25,982 nucleotides of DNA from IMG/VR virus record IMGVR_UViG_3300013101_000074, positions 1-25,982 of that record; one strand, 5' to 3'. The translations under genes were made by a program, and so were the position numbers. Within the stretch, counting starts at the first letter, position 1, and each line of letters begins with the position of its first letter. Source of the DNA: a virus. The notes beneath the pieces were generated by a model, which was given only the letters and a program-made list of their open reading frames with translations, was not told the DNA's origin and made no database searches. Positions 15,268 to 21,558 of this stretch are shown here, piece by piece.

Positions 15268-15348
15268 AAATTTCCGGGCTGTTTTAGTCCTATTGGTTCA
15301 ATGACTTAGTCCCCGATCCGGGAAAACAGCCCGCAAATTTCCGGGCTG
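15268..15348. promoter_or_regulatory. Divergent-region repeat cluster with mutually exclusive hairpins
   Basis: AAATTTCCGGGCTG occurs exactly twice in the same orientation (15268-15281 and 15335-15348). Between them lies the inverted segment AAAACAGCCCG (15323-15333), which pairs perfectly over 11 bp with CGGGCTGTTTT (15275-15285) and over 7 bp with CGGGCTG (15342-15348). Only one pairing can form at a time. On the minus strand the 7-bp hairpin is followed by TTTT, so it looks like a short terminator, and the 11-bp pairing would replace it. The elements could also be operator half-sites for a repressor. They lie between the divergent gene blocks, 107-180 bases upstream of terS. Confidence 0.7.
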
Positions 15349-15405
15349 ATATGTTCTCTGTAGGTTCTCTTCTTGGTAAAAAGTGCTGGGTATATATGTG
15401 GGTGG

Positions 15406-15436
15406 GGGGTGACCCCTGGGTTCCAGGGAGCACCCC
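15406..15436. repeat. Long inverted repeat in the divergent control region
   Basis: GGGGTG (15406-15411) pairs with CACCCC (15431-15436), and inside it CCCTGG (15414-15419) pairs with CCAGGG (15423-15428), with a 2x2 internal loop and a 3-base terminal loop. A tandem pair of CGGATTC follows at 15441-15454. There is no run of T behind it. The rest of 15169-15594 holds no convincing gene. Confidence 0.7.
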
Positions 15437-15526
15437 ACTTCGGATTCCGGATTCTGACATGGTCAAGAGAAGAGAGGAGGGGGTTAGAAAAGATTAAACG
15501 TAGCTGCGCTGCTTTAAGAATTAAGA

Positions 15527-15587
15527 GAGCCTCCGACAAGCTGCGGCCAGGGGCATCGGGTTGTAATTCAATTCGATCAACAGGAGA
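15527..15587 (+). repeat. Leader repeat, copy 1, including ribosome site
   Basis: This 61-bp block begins GAGCCTCCGACAAGCTGCGG and ends CAACAGGAGA, where AGGAGA is the ribosome site of the 81-aa gene that starts 8 bases later. A second copy with 58 of 61 identical bases lies 341 bases downstream at 15868-15928, ahead of another gene. The CCTCC at its 5' end is complementary to the GGAG at its 3' end, so the leader could fold to hide its own ribosome site. Confidence 0.85.
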
Positions 15588-15594
15588 GTAATAA

Positions 15595-15840
15595 ATGTAT
15601 ACAGTGCGAGTAACCTTCCAACATCCATTGCAAGTAGAGACACTAGCACAGGCCATAGACATAGTCATTGCTGCCGTGTTCGACGATAACATGTCAGTGT
15701 TCGTATACGACAGTGCATACGAAGAGTGCAACATACCAGCAGCTATCTCTATCCACTGCATAGATCCAGAGCCACGTTGGTTCATCAACGAAGGTGAGCC
15801 CGAATGGTTACAAGAGATGTATGACGACATACCTATGTAG
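15595..15840 (+). CDS. Hypothetical early-type protein, 81 aa
   Basis: This is the first gene of the rightward block. ATG at 15595 has AGGAGA 7 bases upstream inside leader copy 1. The protein (MYTVRVTFQHPLQVETLAQA, then IDIVIAAVFDDNMSVFVYDS) looks like a small alpha/beta domain with an acidic C-terminus (EGEPEWLQEMYDDIPM) and net negative charge. Cys in YEECNIP and IHCIDP are the only two. It has no recognised family. Small acidic proteins just behind a divergent control region are often host-takeover or anti-defence proteins in phages; for this one that is inference. Confidence 0.8.
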   Translation: MYTVRVTFQHPLQVETLAQAIDIVIAAVFDDNMSVFVYDSAYEECNIPAAISIHCIDPEPRWFINEGEPEWLQEMYDDIPM

Positions 15841-15853
15841 CATTACACCAACA

Positions 15854-15877
15854 TCGGAGGTTCGTAAGAGCCTCCGA
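15854..15877 (+). promoter_or_regulatory. Hairpin overlapping leader copy 2
   Basis: TCGGAGG (15854-15860) pairs perfectly with CCTCCGA (15871-15877), loop TTCGTAAGAG. The right arm is the 5' end of leader copy 2. Copy 1 lacks this upstream arm. It lies 13 bases after the stop of the 81-aa gene and no run of T follows, so a terminator is unlikely. Confidence 0.65.
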
Positions 15878-15928
15878 CAAGCTGCGGCCAGAGGTATCGG
15901 GTTGTAATTCATTTCGATCAACAGGAGA
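15868..15928 (+). repeat. Leader repeat, copy 2, including ribosome site
   Basis: This is the second copy of the 61-bp leader. It differs from copy 1 only at 15892 (A for G), 15895 (T for C) and 15912 (T for A), with no insertion or deletion. AGGAGA at 15923-15928 is the ribosome site of the 34-aa gene that starts at 15934. Two of the three changes fall in the GGGCA segment that a simple fold leaves unpaired. Confidence 0.85.
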
Positions 15929-15933
15929 TACAC

Positions 15934-16038
15934 ATGGAGATCACGGTAACAGTAGCACTGTGCATCGTTGCGCTTGATTGGGCAGTACGTACCTACATAG
16001 TATGTTCAATCATCAAGCACAACACCATCTTCAAATAA
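15934..16038 (+). CDS. Small hydrophobic protein, 34 aa, one membrane segment
   Basis: ATG at 15934 has AGGAGA 5 bases upstream, carried by leader copy 2. The product is MEITVTVALCIVALDWAVRT followed by YIVCSIIKHNTIFK, largely hydrophobic with one Asp, and would fit a single membrane-spanning helix with a short basic tail. It has no homologue I recognise. Its separate, well-made ribosome site argues that it is a real gene in spite of its size. A role at the membrane (for example holding off superinfection) is conceivable but unproven. Confidence 0.65.
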   Translation: MEITVTVALCIVALDWAVRTYIVCSIIKHNTIFK

Positions 16039-16147
16039 AGGAGAAGCACCAGCCGGGGAAGGGAATCCCGAATAAGTCCTCGCACTGAGGCAGCTCATCG
16101 ACACGGCGGTGAGCAAACCAATCCATCCAAACCACAGAGGCAATACA

Positions 16148-17035
16148 ATGACTAATTTCGTAGGCATAGACACCGTAGAAAACCAGATCCGCACAGAGTG
16201 GCTCACCATAGATGTACCCCAGGACAGTAGCGATAGAGGTGCGCCGATTGAAAACTTGTTCGCTAGTCTGGCATGGAGCAACGCCGGGGGCATCAAGTAC
16301 CATCTGTCAACAATCTGTCAGCTCAGTCGGGCGCAGATTCCGGAGACCAGTGAGAAAGCCAAGGAGGCAAACCTGGCAAAGATCATCGACGCTGAGATGG
16401 CTCTGGAAAGAGCAGTCGATATGCTTCGGTGGAGCTATTGTCAGGCTAATCCGTTATTCCGACCTCTTGCGTCGGACATTCTCACAACCTTTGGTCCTAG
16501 CGTCGAGCGTTTCGCAAATAACCGTGCCGTACTCATCAAGGGTGCGGGCTACACGGAGAAACAGGCAGACGCGTTGATCGAAAAGAAACTCGGGCTGGAA
16601 CAAGCCGCGTTTGAGCCGGTCAAGGATGAGTTGTATGAGATCCTTCACCGCGTCATCAAGATGGCACAGGCCGACTTCCGGGAGGCATTGGAGAAGGATA
16701 TCCCGTATGTACCCTGTAAAGAGAACTTCGACATCACCACTAAGGAGGCAGCGGCAATGCTTCAGAAGGCATCGAAGAAGGCCATCCAGTACGGCAGAAA
16801 TGGCATCGAGGCCAACGTGTCGAGGAGTGAGAACGACTTGACAACCGCGATGGGTGCAAACCTCGTGTACAAATCAATATCCAAACATCACGACAAGCAG
16901 GCTCTCATCTGGCTTCAAGAAGATGAGTCGGCTCCGGACATGCTCGATATGACTGAAGAGCGTGAAACGTATGCCGAAGCAGCTCGCAAACACAGAGCTG
17001 CGTACTGCACAGGCAACGAGAACCTCACCCTTTAA
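16148..17035 (+). CDS. Hypothetical helical protein, 295 aa
   Basis: I use the ATG at 16148 (AGAGG 7 bases upstream) and not an in-frame GTG at 16109 with no ribosome site. The 109 bases before it hold small inverted repeats (CCTC with GAGG) but no gene. The protein is mostly helical: SEKAKEANLAKIIDAEMALE, RAVDMLRWSYCQANPLFRPL, RVIKMAQADFREALEKDIPY and TTKEAAAMLQKASKKAIQYG. It has only three Cys and no enzymatic motif that I can see. GYTEKQADALIEKKLGLEQA resembles a short DNA- or protein-binding helix pair. It is an early-type gene by location. Function is unknown. Confidence 0.85.
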   Translation: MTNFVGIDTVENQIRTEWLTIDVPQDSSDRGAPIENLFASLAWSNAGGIKYHLSTICQLSRAQIPETSEKAKEANLAKIIDAEMALERAVDMLRWSYCQANPLFRPLASDILTTFGPSVERFANNRAVLIKGAGYTEKQADALIEKKLGLEQAAFEPVKDELYEILHRVIKMAQADFREALEKDIPYVPCKENFDITTKEAAAMLQKASKKAIQYGRNGIEANVSRSENDLTTAMGANLVYKSISKHHDKQALIWLQEDESAPDMLDMTEERETYAEAARKHRAAYCTGNENLTL

Positions 17036-17043
17036 CATCAAGT

Positions 17044-17081
17044 AAGGAGCCCGGGTCAGCAATGGCCCGGGTACATCAATG
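17044..17081 (+). promoter_or_regulatory. Ribosome site separated from its start codon by a hairpin
   Basis: AAGGAG (17044-17049) lies about 30 bases before the ATG at 17079. Between them, GCCCGGGTC (17049-17057) can pair with GGCCCGGGT (17064-17072), six C-G pairs plus two wobbles, loop AGCAAT. When the hairpin folds, the ribosome site is about 6-7 bases from the ATG, the normal distance. The loop also contains the start of an out-of-frame 23-codon ORF. Confidence 0.5.
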
Positions 17082-17474
17082 TCCAATATCATACAATGTA
17101 CAACTACGTCAGTCTTTCCTCCGGACCAACTAGACATTCCGCGTTTACTCGCAGCTATTGCAAAAGTCAACGAATACCCAGGTACACCCAATCACGATCC
17201 CGATTCAGAACAAGTAACCGACTGGACTCCGTTCATAATCTGGTGGTACTTAGGGGATGACAACGTCTGGCTCGAAGATGGTTGCCTCTGTATAGAATTC
17301 GGCAAGCATCGCAGTGAACATACCTGGAGAGATCTCGGTGCAACCCTCATAGTCTTAAATCAATTCGCATTGCAGAAGAACGTGCGTTGCCCAATACACA
17401 TCATCGATAAAGACAACAACTTCGCAGATTGTGGAGAAGTACACTTCGACTTAGCAACAGGGCAACCGATGTAG
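17079..17474 (+). CDS. Hypothetical protein, 131 aa
   Basis: The protein starts MSNIIQCTTTSVFPPDQLDI and has a Trp-rich middle (TDWTPFIIWWYLGDDNVWLE) followed by CLCIEFGKHRSEHTWRDLGA and CPIHIIDKDNNFADCGEVHF. The pattern of alternating strands and helices, and a Gly/Asp-rich end, suggests a compact alpha/beta domain. Phage orphans with a similar WWYLGDDNVWLEDG-type core exist to my knowledge only as hypothetical proteins. It ends just before a strong terminator, so the leader-repeat gene set 15595-17474 forms one unit. Function is unknown. Confidence 0.82.
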   Translation: MSNIIQCTTTSVFPPDQLDIPRLLAAIAKVNEYPGTPNHDPDSEQVTDWTPFIIWWYLGDDNVWLEDGCLCIEFGKHRSEHTWRDLGATLIVLNQFALQKNVRCPIHIIDKDNNFADCGEVHFDLATGQPM

Positions 17475-17482
17475 CGTTCTAT

Positions 17483-17516
17483 CCTCAGAGTCCGTCATGG
17501 GCTCTGAGGTTTTCGT
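17483..17516 (+). terminator. Rho-independent terminator
   Basis: CCTCAGAG (17483-17490) pairs with CTCTGAGG (17502-17509); TCC and GGG add a further U-G wobble and two pairs, with loop GTCAT. TTTTCGT follows. It closes the first early unit, 8 bases after the stop of the 131-aa gene. Confidence 0.9.
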
Positions 17517-17546
17517 GCTAAAAGAAGGGGCCAGGACTTGAGTGGG

Positions 17547-17960
17547 GTATCAGGGAGTATCAAGGAGTATCAGGGTGTTTTTAGCGAATTCGTTATACAA
17601 ATCAACCAGTTAAGCGAAAGTATCAGCGTATCACCATTACCCTGGGTGCGGGGGACACTCCAGGGGTGACTTGCCCTTTTATACCCCATATGTGTACTAA
17701 CCATAGATATATATAAGATGATACCCTGATACTTTCTCCTCTACCGTAATGATTTATATAGGGTTTTCTGGTATCACCTTATGGTATCAGGTATCTGTAT
17801 TAACCATGATAATTTACCCTTTTATAGGTGATTTCACCCTTATTTGGGGGTGCAAACGCCAATCCTTGCCCTTACTCAATTCATCTTGAACAGTGTTCAA
17901 TTAATAAAAAGCATACTAAACACTGTTCAGAACCCCAAAAGGTATCAGTAACCTGATACC
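17547..17960. repeat. GTATCA repeat array, candidate origin or operator cluster
   Basis: This gene-free stretch has at least ten copies of GTATCA. GTATCAGGGA, GTATCAAGGA and GTATCAGGGT stand head to tail with a 10-base period (17547-17576). GTATCAGC and GTATCACC follow at 17620-17635. TGATAC occurs twice in the reverse sense with an 8-base period (17719-17732). GTATCACC is at 17771, GTATCAG at 17784 with GTATCTG directly behind it, and the array ends in GGTATCAG taac CTGATACC (17941-17960), a perfect hairpin just before the ribosome site of the next gene. Between the clusters are A/T-rich runs (for example 17703-17720 and 17753-17760). Iterons plus A/T-rich DNA next to a primase-helicase gene fit a replication origin; a repressor operator array is the alternative. 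Confidence 0.72.
17887..17929. repeat. TGAACAGTGTTCA palindrome and inverted partner
   Basis: TGAACAGTGTTCA (17887-17899) is a perfect 13-base palindrome. AACACTGTTCA (17919-17929) repeats its core in the opposite sense, 11 of 11 complementary to TGAACAGTGTT, so either two dimer sites or a hairpin can form. It lies at the right end of the array and ahead of the next gene, as a repressor operator would. Confidence 0.65.
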
Positions 17961-17971
17961 GCAGGAGTAAA

Positions 17972-18118
17972 ATGAATATTGATGATTTAATCCTCTTACA
18001 AAGCCTCAAAGAACTCGATACATTCTGCGAAACTAACAGTCATGAATCAGTGGAAGCACTGATCAAACACGTCAAACTACTAACACAATACATACTTGAA
18101 AAAAAGGAGGACATATAA
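17972..18118 (+). CDS. Small acidic protein, 48 aa
   Basis: ATG at 17972 has GCAGGAG 5 bases upstream, directly behind the GGTATCAG hairpin. The product (MNIDDLILLQSLKELDTFCE, then TNSHESVEALIKHVKLLTQY, then ILEKKEDI) is a pair of short acidic helices with one Cys. Its stop overlaps the next start as TAATG, so the two genes are coupled. It has no recognised family. Because the operator-like hairpin touches its ribosome site, it is probably the first gene of a regulated unit. Confidence 0.7.
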   Translation: MNIDDLILLQSLKELDTFCETNSHESVEALIKHVKLLTQYILEKKEDI

Positions 18119-18363
18119 TGTTCACACTCGCACTCATCACAGCCCTCGGCGTCTACTTCATCTTCATGAGAATAGGCATGAGACGTGTACTTGGATTCGG
18201 CGCAGCCGCAGACATCACAACCTCAATTGGCTTGGTCTTATTGGGAGCTGCTACCTTCAGTGGAATGATGGTCGCACTGATAGCCGGAGCTATGCTCTCA
18301 GTCATGCTGTTCACCACTCGACTATTTCTCAAACCTACAAAGATGAAACTCTTTAGACGGTAA
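18118..18363 (+). CDS. Membrane protein with two to three helices, 81 aa
   Basis: ATG at 18118 overlaps the previous TAA by one base and has AAAGGAGG 6 bases upstream. The sequence is MFTLALITALGVYFIFMRIG at the N-terminus, then a short loop with MRRVLGFGAAADITTS, then IGLVLLGAATFSGMMVALIA and AGAMLSVMLFTTRLFL, ending in a basic tail (KPTKMKLFRR). By the positive-inside rule the basic loop and tail lie in the cytoplasm. Such small membrane proteins occur in the early regions of many phages, but this one has no assigned function. Confidence 0.8.
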   Translation: MFTLALITALGVYFIFMRIGMRRVLGFGAAADITTSIGLVLLGAATFSGMMVALIAGAMLSVMLFTTRLFLKPTKMKLFRR

Positions 18364-18369
18364 TAGACT

Positions 18370-18462
18370 ATGTTAGGACCACACTACGATGAATTCTGGT
18401 TCGTACTCCCAGTATGGGTAGGTATCATGCTCCTGGGATTACTCCTCTGGTTAATATTCTAA
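18370..18462 (+). CDS. Possible single-helix membrane peptide, 30 aa
   Basis: An ATG six bases after the previous stop opens a frame of 30 codons: MLGPHYDEFWFVLPVWVGIM, then LLGLLLWLIF. Nearly all of the second half is hydrophobic and fits one membrane helix. No good Shine-Dalgarno is visible (GACGG only), so it would rely on coupling. Real-gene status is uncertain. The bases 18463-18541 after it hold nothing clear apart from a small GCAC/GTGC repeat. Confidence 0.45.
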   Translation: MLGPHYDEFWFVLPVWVGIMLLGLLLWLIF

Positions 18463-18541
18463 AGGTTCTACCCACGTTCCTATTGCACCTCACTGTGCCT
18501 TAGTAGTATGGTTTCTAACCCGAACTTTTACATCCCATTGG

Positions 18542-18736
18542 ATGATAATGTCAATGAAAACAAAGAACCCCCGTAAAGTGCCGGTCACAATTCATCTTGA
18601 CCGTCGCACATACATAGAGTTGAAGAAACGTGCAGCCTATGAAGGACGTACCATGTCCTCATACGTATTTCGAATGTTGCAGACCTCATTCACTCATGCA
18701 CCCAAGCGCGAGAGTGACACACAAGAGGCAGCATAA
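18542..18736 (+). CDS. Ribbon-helix-helix DNA-binding regulator, 64 aa
   Basis: The core VPVTIHLDRRTYIELKKRAA, then YEGRTMSSYVFRMLQ, is a typical Arc/CopG-type ribbon-helix-helix: a beta strand that reads the major groove (VPVTIHLD) followed by two helices. Such proteins bind as dimers to short operators and often regulate their own operon. In-frame ATGs at 18542, 18548 and 18554 are all possible; GGA lies 5 bases before the one at 18548. The stop is one base before the start of the primase-helicase gene, so both are probably one unit. The GTATCA array and the TGAACAGTGTTCA palindrome upstream are plausible targets; this is inference. Confidence 0.85.
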   Translation: MIMSMKTKNPRKVPVTIHLDRRTYIELKKRAAYEGRTMSSYVFRMLQTSFTHAPKRESDTQEAA

Positions 18737-18737
18737 A

Positions 18738-21242
18738 ATGGGCTTCAAAAAGAAAGACAACAAGCTGAACATACTCAAGCTCTGTGACGAAGATGCCTTA
18801 CTCCCCACATCGTTATGCGTGCTCAAAGGCAAGCGACCTGTACGCAAAGAAATAAAAGGGCAGAAGCCCAGTGGGGATTGGGACATTATACCCTACCCCA
18901 ATCTTGCCATGTTCGAGTGCATGTACGCCGTCGTAGCCGACATTGAAACACTCGAATCAACGATCAAAGCTCTCGCTGAATCACCGTACTACTTCCCTAT
19001 CATGGGTAAGCCCAGCGAAGCAGTAATCAACAACTACGTTAATAGACTCAACCCTCTGGATATACCTGAGATCTATCGCCGCTCTAACGACAGTGAAGCG
19101 GGACCACGCTCTATCATGGAGATGCCGGGTCTCTTCTTACCTATTGATGTAGACACCATGACCATTGAGGGCTACACCACTAATAAAGCAGGGGCTAAGA
19201 AGGCATTAAAGAAACTGTGTGAGGACATACCTGAACTCACCGGAGTAAGCTGTGTCTACCAGCACACCACTAAAGCAGGTATGACCAAAGATGCAGTAAA
19301 GATTCGCTTCTATTTCCTCTTGGACACACCTACATTGCCACGTGATATCAAGGCATGGCTCAAGAACAAACCTATTGATAGGAGCATTTATGGAATTGTT
19401 CAACCTATCTACACAGCTAATCCTTACTTCAACACTAATGCAGTTGCCAATCCTATCCCTGATCACCTGCGTATTGGCTCTATCATTGGTGATCTGGAGT
19501 TTGTTTCTGTTCCCACCGCGCACAAATCCAAGACTGCGGACATTGAAAAACTTCATAAAACATCCTTTCAAGACAAACTCGCAACCGACCCCATACTTCA
19601 CGAATTGTTCTCGAAAGATATGGTTAAAGCTGAAAACGAGAAAGTCCCCGGCACGTTCAATCTCAATGAGTGTCCGTGGGCCGATAGTCATACTGATGGG
19701 CAAAGAACTGGTGCCGCATACTTCGCACCTCATTATAACAACCGCAAGTCACCGGGATTCAGTTGTTTTCATGATCACTGCAGAGAACACAATATTCATT
19801 CACTGAAAGCATTCCTTGGCATCAGGATGCCTCACCCTAATGACAAGTCTCAAAAAGATCCTAAATACGCCAAGCAGCCCAAGAACGAAGAAGCAGCAGA
19901 GTGTGGGACAGTGAGCGACCGCTTCGCCGACCCGGTGTTCTATGAAGATATCGATAGATTCGACACCGCATTTGATACATTAAAGAAACGCTTTATTTAT
20001 GTAATGGATCAAGAGTCTTTTTATGATATGTGTTCTCACCGCCTTTATAAGAAAGAAGCCGTAGATAACATGTACAGGGCTCACTACAATCAGGCCAATG
20101 GCTTACTTGGAGTTCAGCTCCTGAATGACATGTCAGCTATCAAGACCACCTCCATGATATACCTGCCGGGTGAGTCCCCCATCGTGGAATACAACAACGA
20201 ACTGTGTGTCAACATCTACAATCGCCTTGGTACACCGGCACCTATACCCGGAGCTGTAGAGATCTGGACTGAACACATGGAGTACCTGTTCCCTGATGAA
20301 GTAGAGCGTGAACACCTCTATAGTTGGCTGGCGTTCTGTCTTCAGAACCCTGCCATCAAGATCAACTATGCTGTCCTGGTCGCAGGGATATCGAGGAACG
20401 GTAAAGACTCTGCCTTTGAACCCTTCAAGAGAGCTATGGGCATCAAGAACGTACGTGAGATAGCAGCCGTGGAGTTGAAAGAAACCTACACGGACTTCCT
20501 CATGAACACAAAACTGGTAGTGATCCAGGAAGCTCAGAATTTTGACAAGGCCAGTATTGAGAATAAACTCAAGCCCATACTTGCATCACCTCCCGAGATG
20601 TTACGCATCCGGATGTTTGGTAAGGGCTTCTTTGAAACACCCAACATCGTACAAGGTCTCTTCTTCAGCAACCACTACAACGCCCTGAAGATATCCGAAG
20701 GTGATGGCCGGTACTACGCCCTGTGGTGTGGTATGAGTCCTCAATCTGCAACGTATTACCAGAGGTATTGGGACTTCATCAACGACACAGGCACTAGCCA
20801 CATCATGTACTGGCTCCTGGACAGGGACATATCTGAGTTCAACCCGTATGACTCTGCTCCCCAGACTGCGTACAAGCGAGGCATTCAGGATCTCTCACTG
20901 AGCAACACAGAACGTGGGATCAAACACATGATCGAGACGTTCGAGCCGCCCTTCCACCGTGACATGGTTGATATCCACCACGCAGTAAGTAGTGGGCAGA
21001 TACAACACGTGTCGGAGAAGAGCATCGCCATAGCACTGGCTGACATGCACTGTGAACGTAAACGCATCAAGCACATGGGCAAATTGCACAGTGTCTGGTG
21101 TATCCGCAATCAATCGAAATGGGCTAAGAAATCACCCAGATGGTGGTATGAGGAGTTAAAAGCTCGTGGAACTAAAAATGACAAAGACGAGGGTTCGGAA
21201 GCTGCGGGAGCAGATGGAGAGCCGTATGAGGAGAAGGATTAA
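18738..21242 (+). CDS. Primase/SF3 helicase (D5-like), 834 aa
   Basis: ATG at 18738 has GAGG upstream and is one base after the regulator stop; the frame reads further upstream but overlaps that gene. N-terminal region: FLPIDVDTM (Asp137, Asp139) and KIRFYFLLD (about 188-196), motifs expected of an archaeo-eukaryotic primase fold. A zinc-type patch, ECPWADSH (about 311-318) and SCFHDHCRE (342-350), follows. The helicase domain has Walker A GISRNGKDS (550-558), Walker B LVVIQE (593-598) and motif C LFFSNHYN (641-648) of superfamily 3, with GDGRYYALW after it, as in the DUF5906/NrS-1-polymerase group. The protein should open the duplex and prime DNA at the origin. It overlaps the next gene by 17 bases. 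Confidence 0.9.
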   Translation: MGFKKKDNKLNILKLCDEDALLPTSLCVLKGKRPVRKEIKGQKPSGDWDIIPYPNLAMFECMYAVVADIETLESTIKALAESPYYFPIMGKPSEAVINNYVNRLNPLDIPEIYRRSNDSEAGPRSIMEMPGLFLPIDVDTMTIEGYTTNKAGAKKALKKLCEDIPELTGVSCVYQHTTKAGMTKDAVKIRFYFLLDTPTLPRDIKAWLKNKPIDRSIYGIVQPIYTANPYFNTNAVANPIPDHLRIGSIIGDLEFVSVPTAHKSKTADIEKLHKTSFQDKLATDPILHELFSKDMVKAENEKVPGTFNLNECPWADSHTDGQRTGAAYFAPHYNNRKSPGFSCFHDHCREHNIHSLKAFLGIRMPHPNDKSQKDPKYAKQPKNEEAAECGTVSDRFADPVFYEDIDRFDTAFDTLKKRFIYVMDQESFYDMCSHRLYKKEAVDNMYRAHYNQANGLLGVQLLNDMSAIKTTSMIYLPGESPIVEYNNELCVNIYNRLGTPAPIPGAVEIWTEHMEYLFPDEVEREHLYSWLAFCLQNPAIKINYAVLVAGISRNGKDSAFEPFKRAMGIKNVREIAAVELKETYTDFLMNTKLVVIQEAQNFDKASIENKLKPILASPPEMLRIRMFGKGFFETPNIVQGLFFSNHYNALKISEGDGRYYALWCGMSPQSATYYQRYWDFINDTGTSHIMYWLLDRDISEFNPYDSAPQTAYKRGIQDLSLSNTERGIKHMIETFEPPFHRDMVDIHHAVSSGQIQHVSEKSIAIALADMHCERKRIKHMGKLHSVWCIRNQSKWAKKSPRWWYEELKARGTKNDKDEGSEAAGADGEPYEEKD

Positions 21243-21558
21243 GATACATTCTCCTTTTTACCACGTCATAGTTAAAATCAATTCTCCTGACGACGCCTTC
21301 ACCAAGGGCGAAGAAGGAATTGCTGCAGAACTCAACACCTCAGACAAGTATGATTTCGTCGTTACACTCCCGGGCCTTATGGTCCGGGAGTTCGAAGGGT
21401 ACATGTTCAGAGCCACTCGTCGCTTCTACATGACCAGAGACATGGTACAGATCATATCCAAGCAGCGGTCTGATTCAGATAAGACCATAAATGTCACTAC
21501 AATAGGTGATCTTGACTCAAGTACAAAAACACTGATAAAGGACAAAATGCGTAAATGA
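21226..21558 (+). CDS. Hypothetical basic protein, 110 aa
   Basis: I choose the ATG at 21226 because GGAGA lies 5 bases upstream; the in-frame GTG at 21166 and ATG at 21178 would overlap the primase gene more and have weaker sites. The protein (MRRRIKIHSPFYHVIVKINS, then a loop, then YDFVVTLPGLMVREFEGYMF, then RATRRFYMTRDMVQIISKQR) has a basic N-terminus and alternating strands. The end is Lys/Asp-rich. Its stop overlaps the next start as ATGA. Family unknown; basic charge and neighbours suggest DNA or RNA binding, which is inference. Confidence 0.75.
   Translation: MRRRIKIHSPFYHVIVKINSPDDAFTKGEEGIAAELNTSDKYDFVVTLPGLMVREFEGYMFRATRRFYMTRDMVQIISKQRSDSDKTINVTTIGDLDSSTKTLIKDKMRK

Noticed and set aside
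15351-15497. A 48-codon plus-strand ORF in the divergent region (MFSVGSLLGKKCW...)
   Set aside because: No ribosome site, and the frame runs through a long inverted repeat; composition looks non-coding.
15306-15830. A 174-codon minus-strand ORF opposite the divergent region and the first rightward gene
   Set aside because: It covers the repeated leader and a gene with a good ribosome site on the plus strand, and it has no ribosome site of its own.
17062-17133. Short ORF starting in the loop of the hairpin at 17049-17072
   Set aside because: Out of frame, 23 codons, and only a distant Shine-Dalgarno; kept only as a possible regulator of the 131-aa gene.
17887-17899. LexA/DinR (SOS) box
   Set aside because: GAAC and GTTC are 3 bases apart and not 4 as in the Gram-positive box, and it does not fit the Gram-negative CTGT-N8-ACAG box.
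17547-17960. CRISPR array
   Set aside because: Repeat units are only 6-10 bases, irregularly spaced and in both orientations; there are no uniform spacers.
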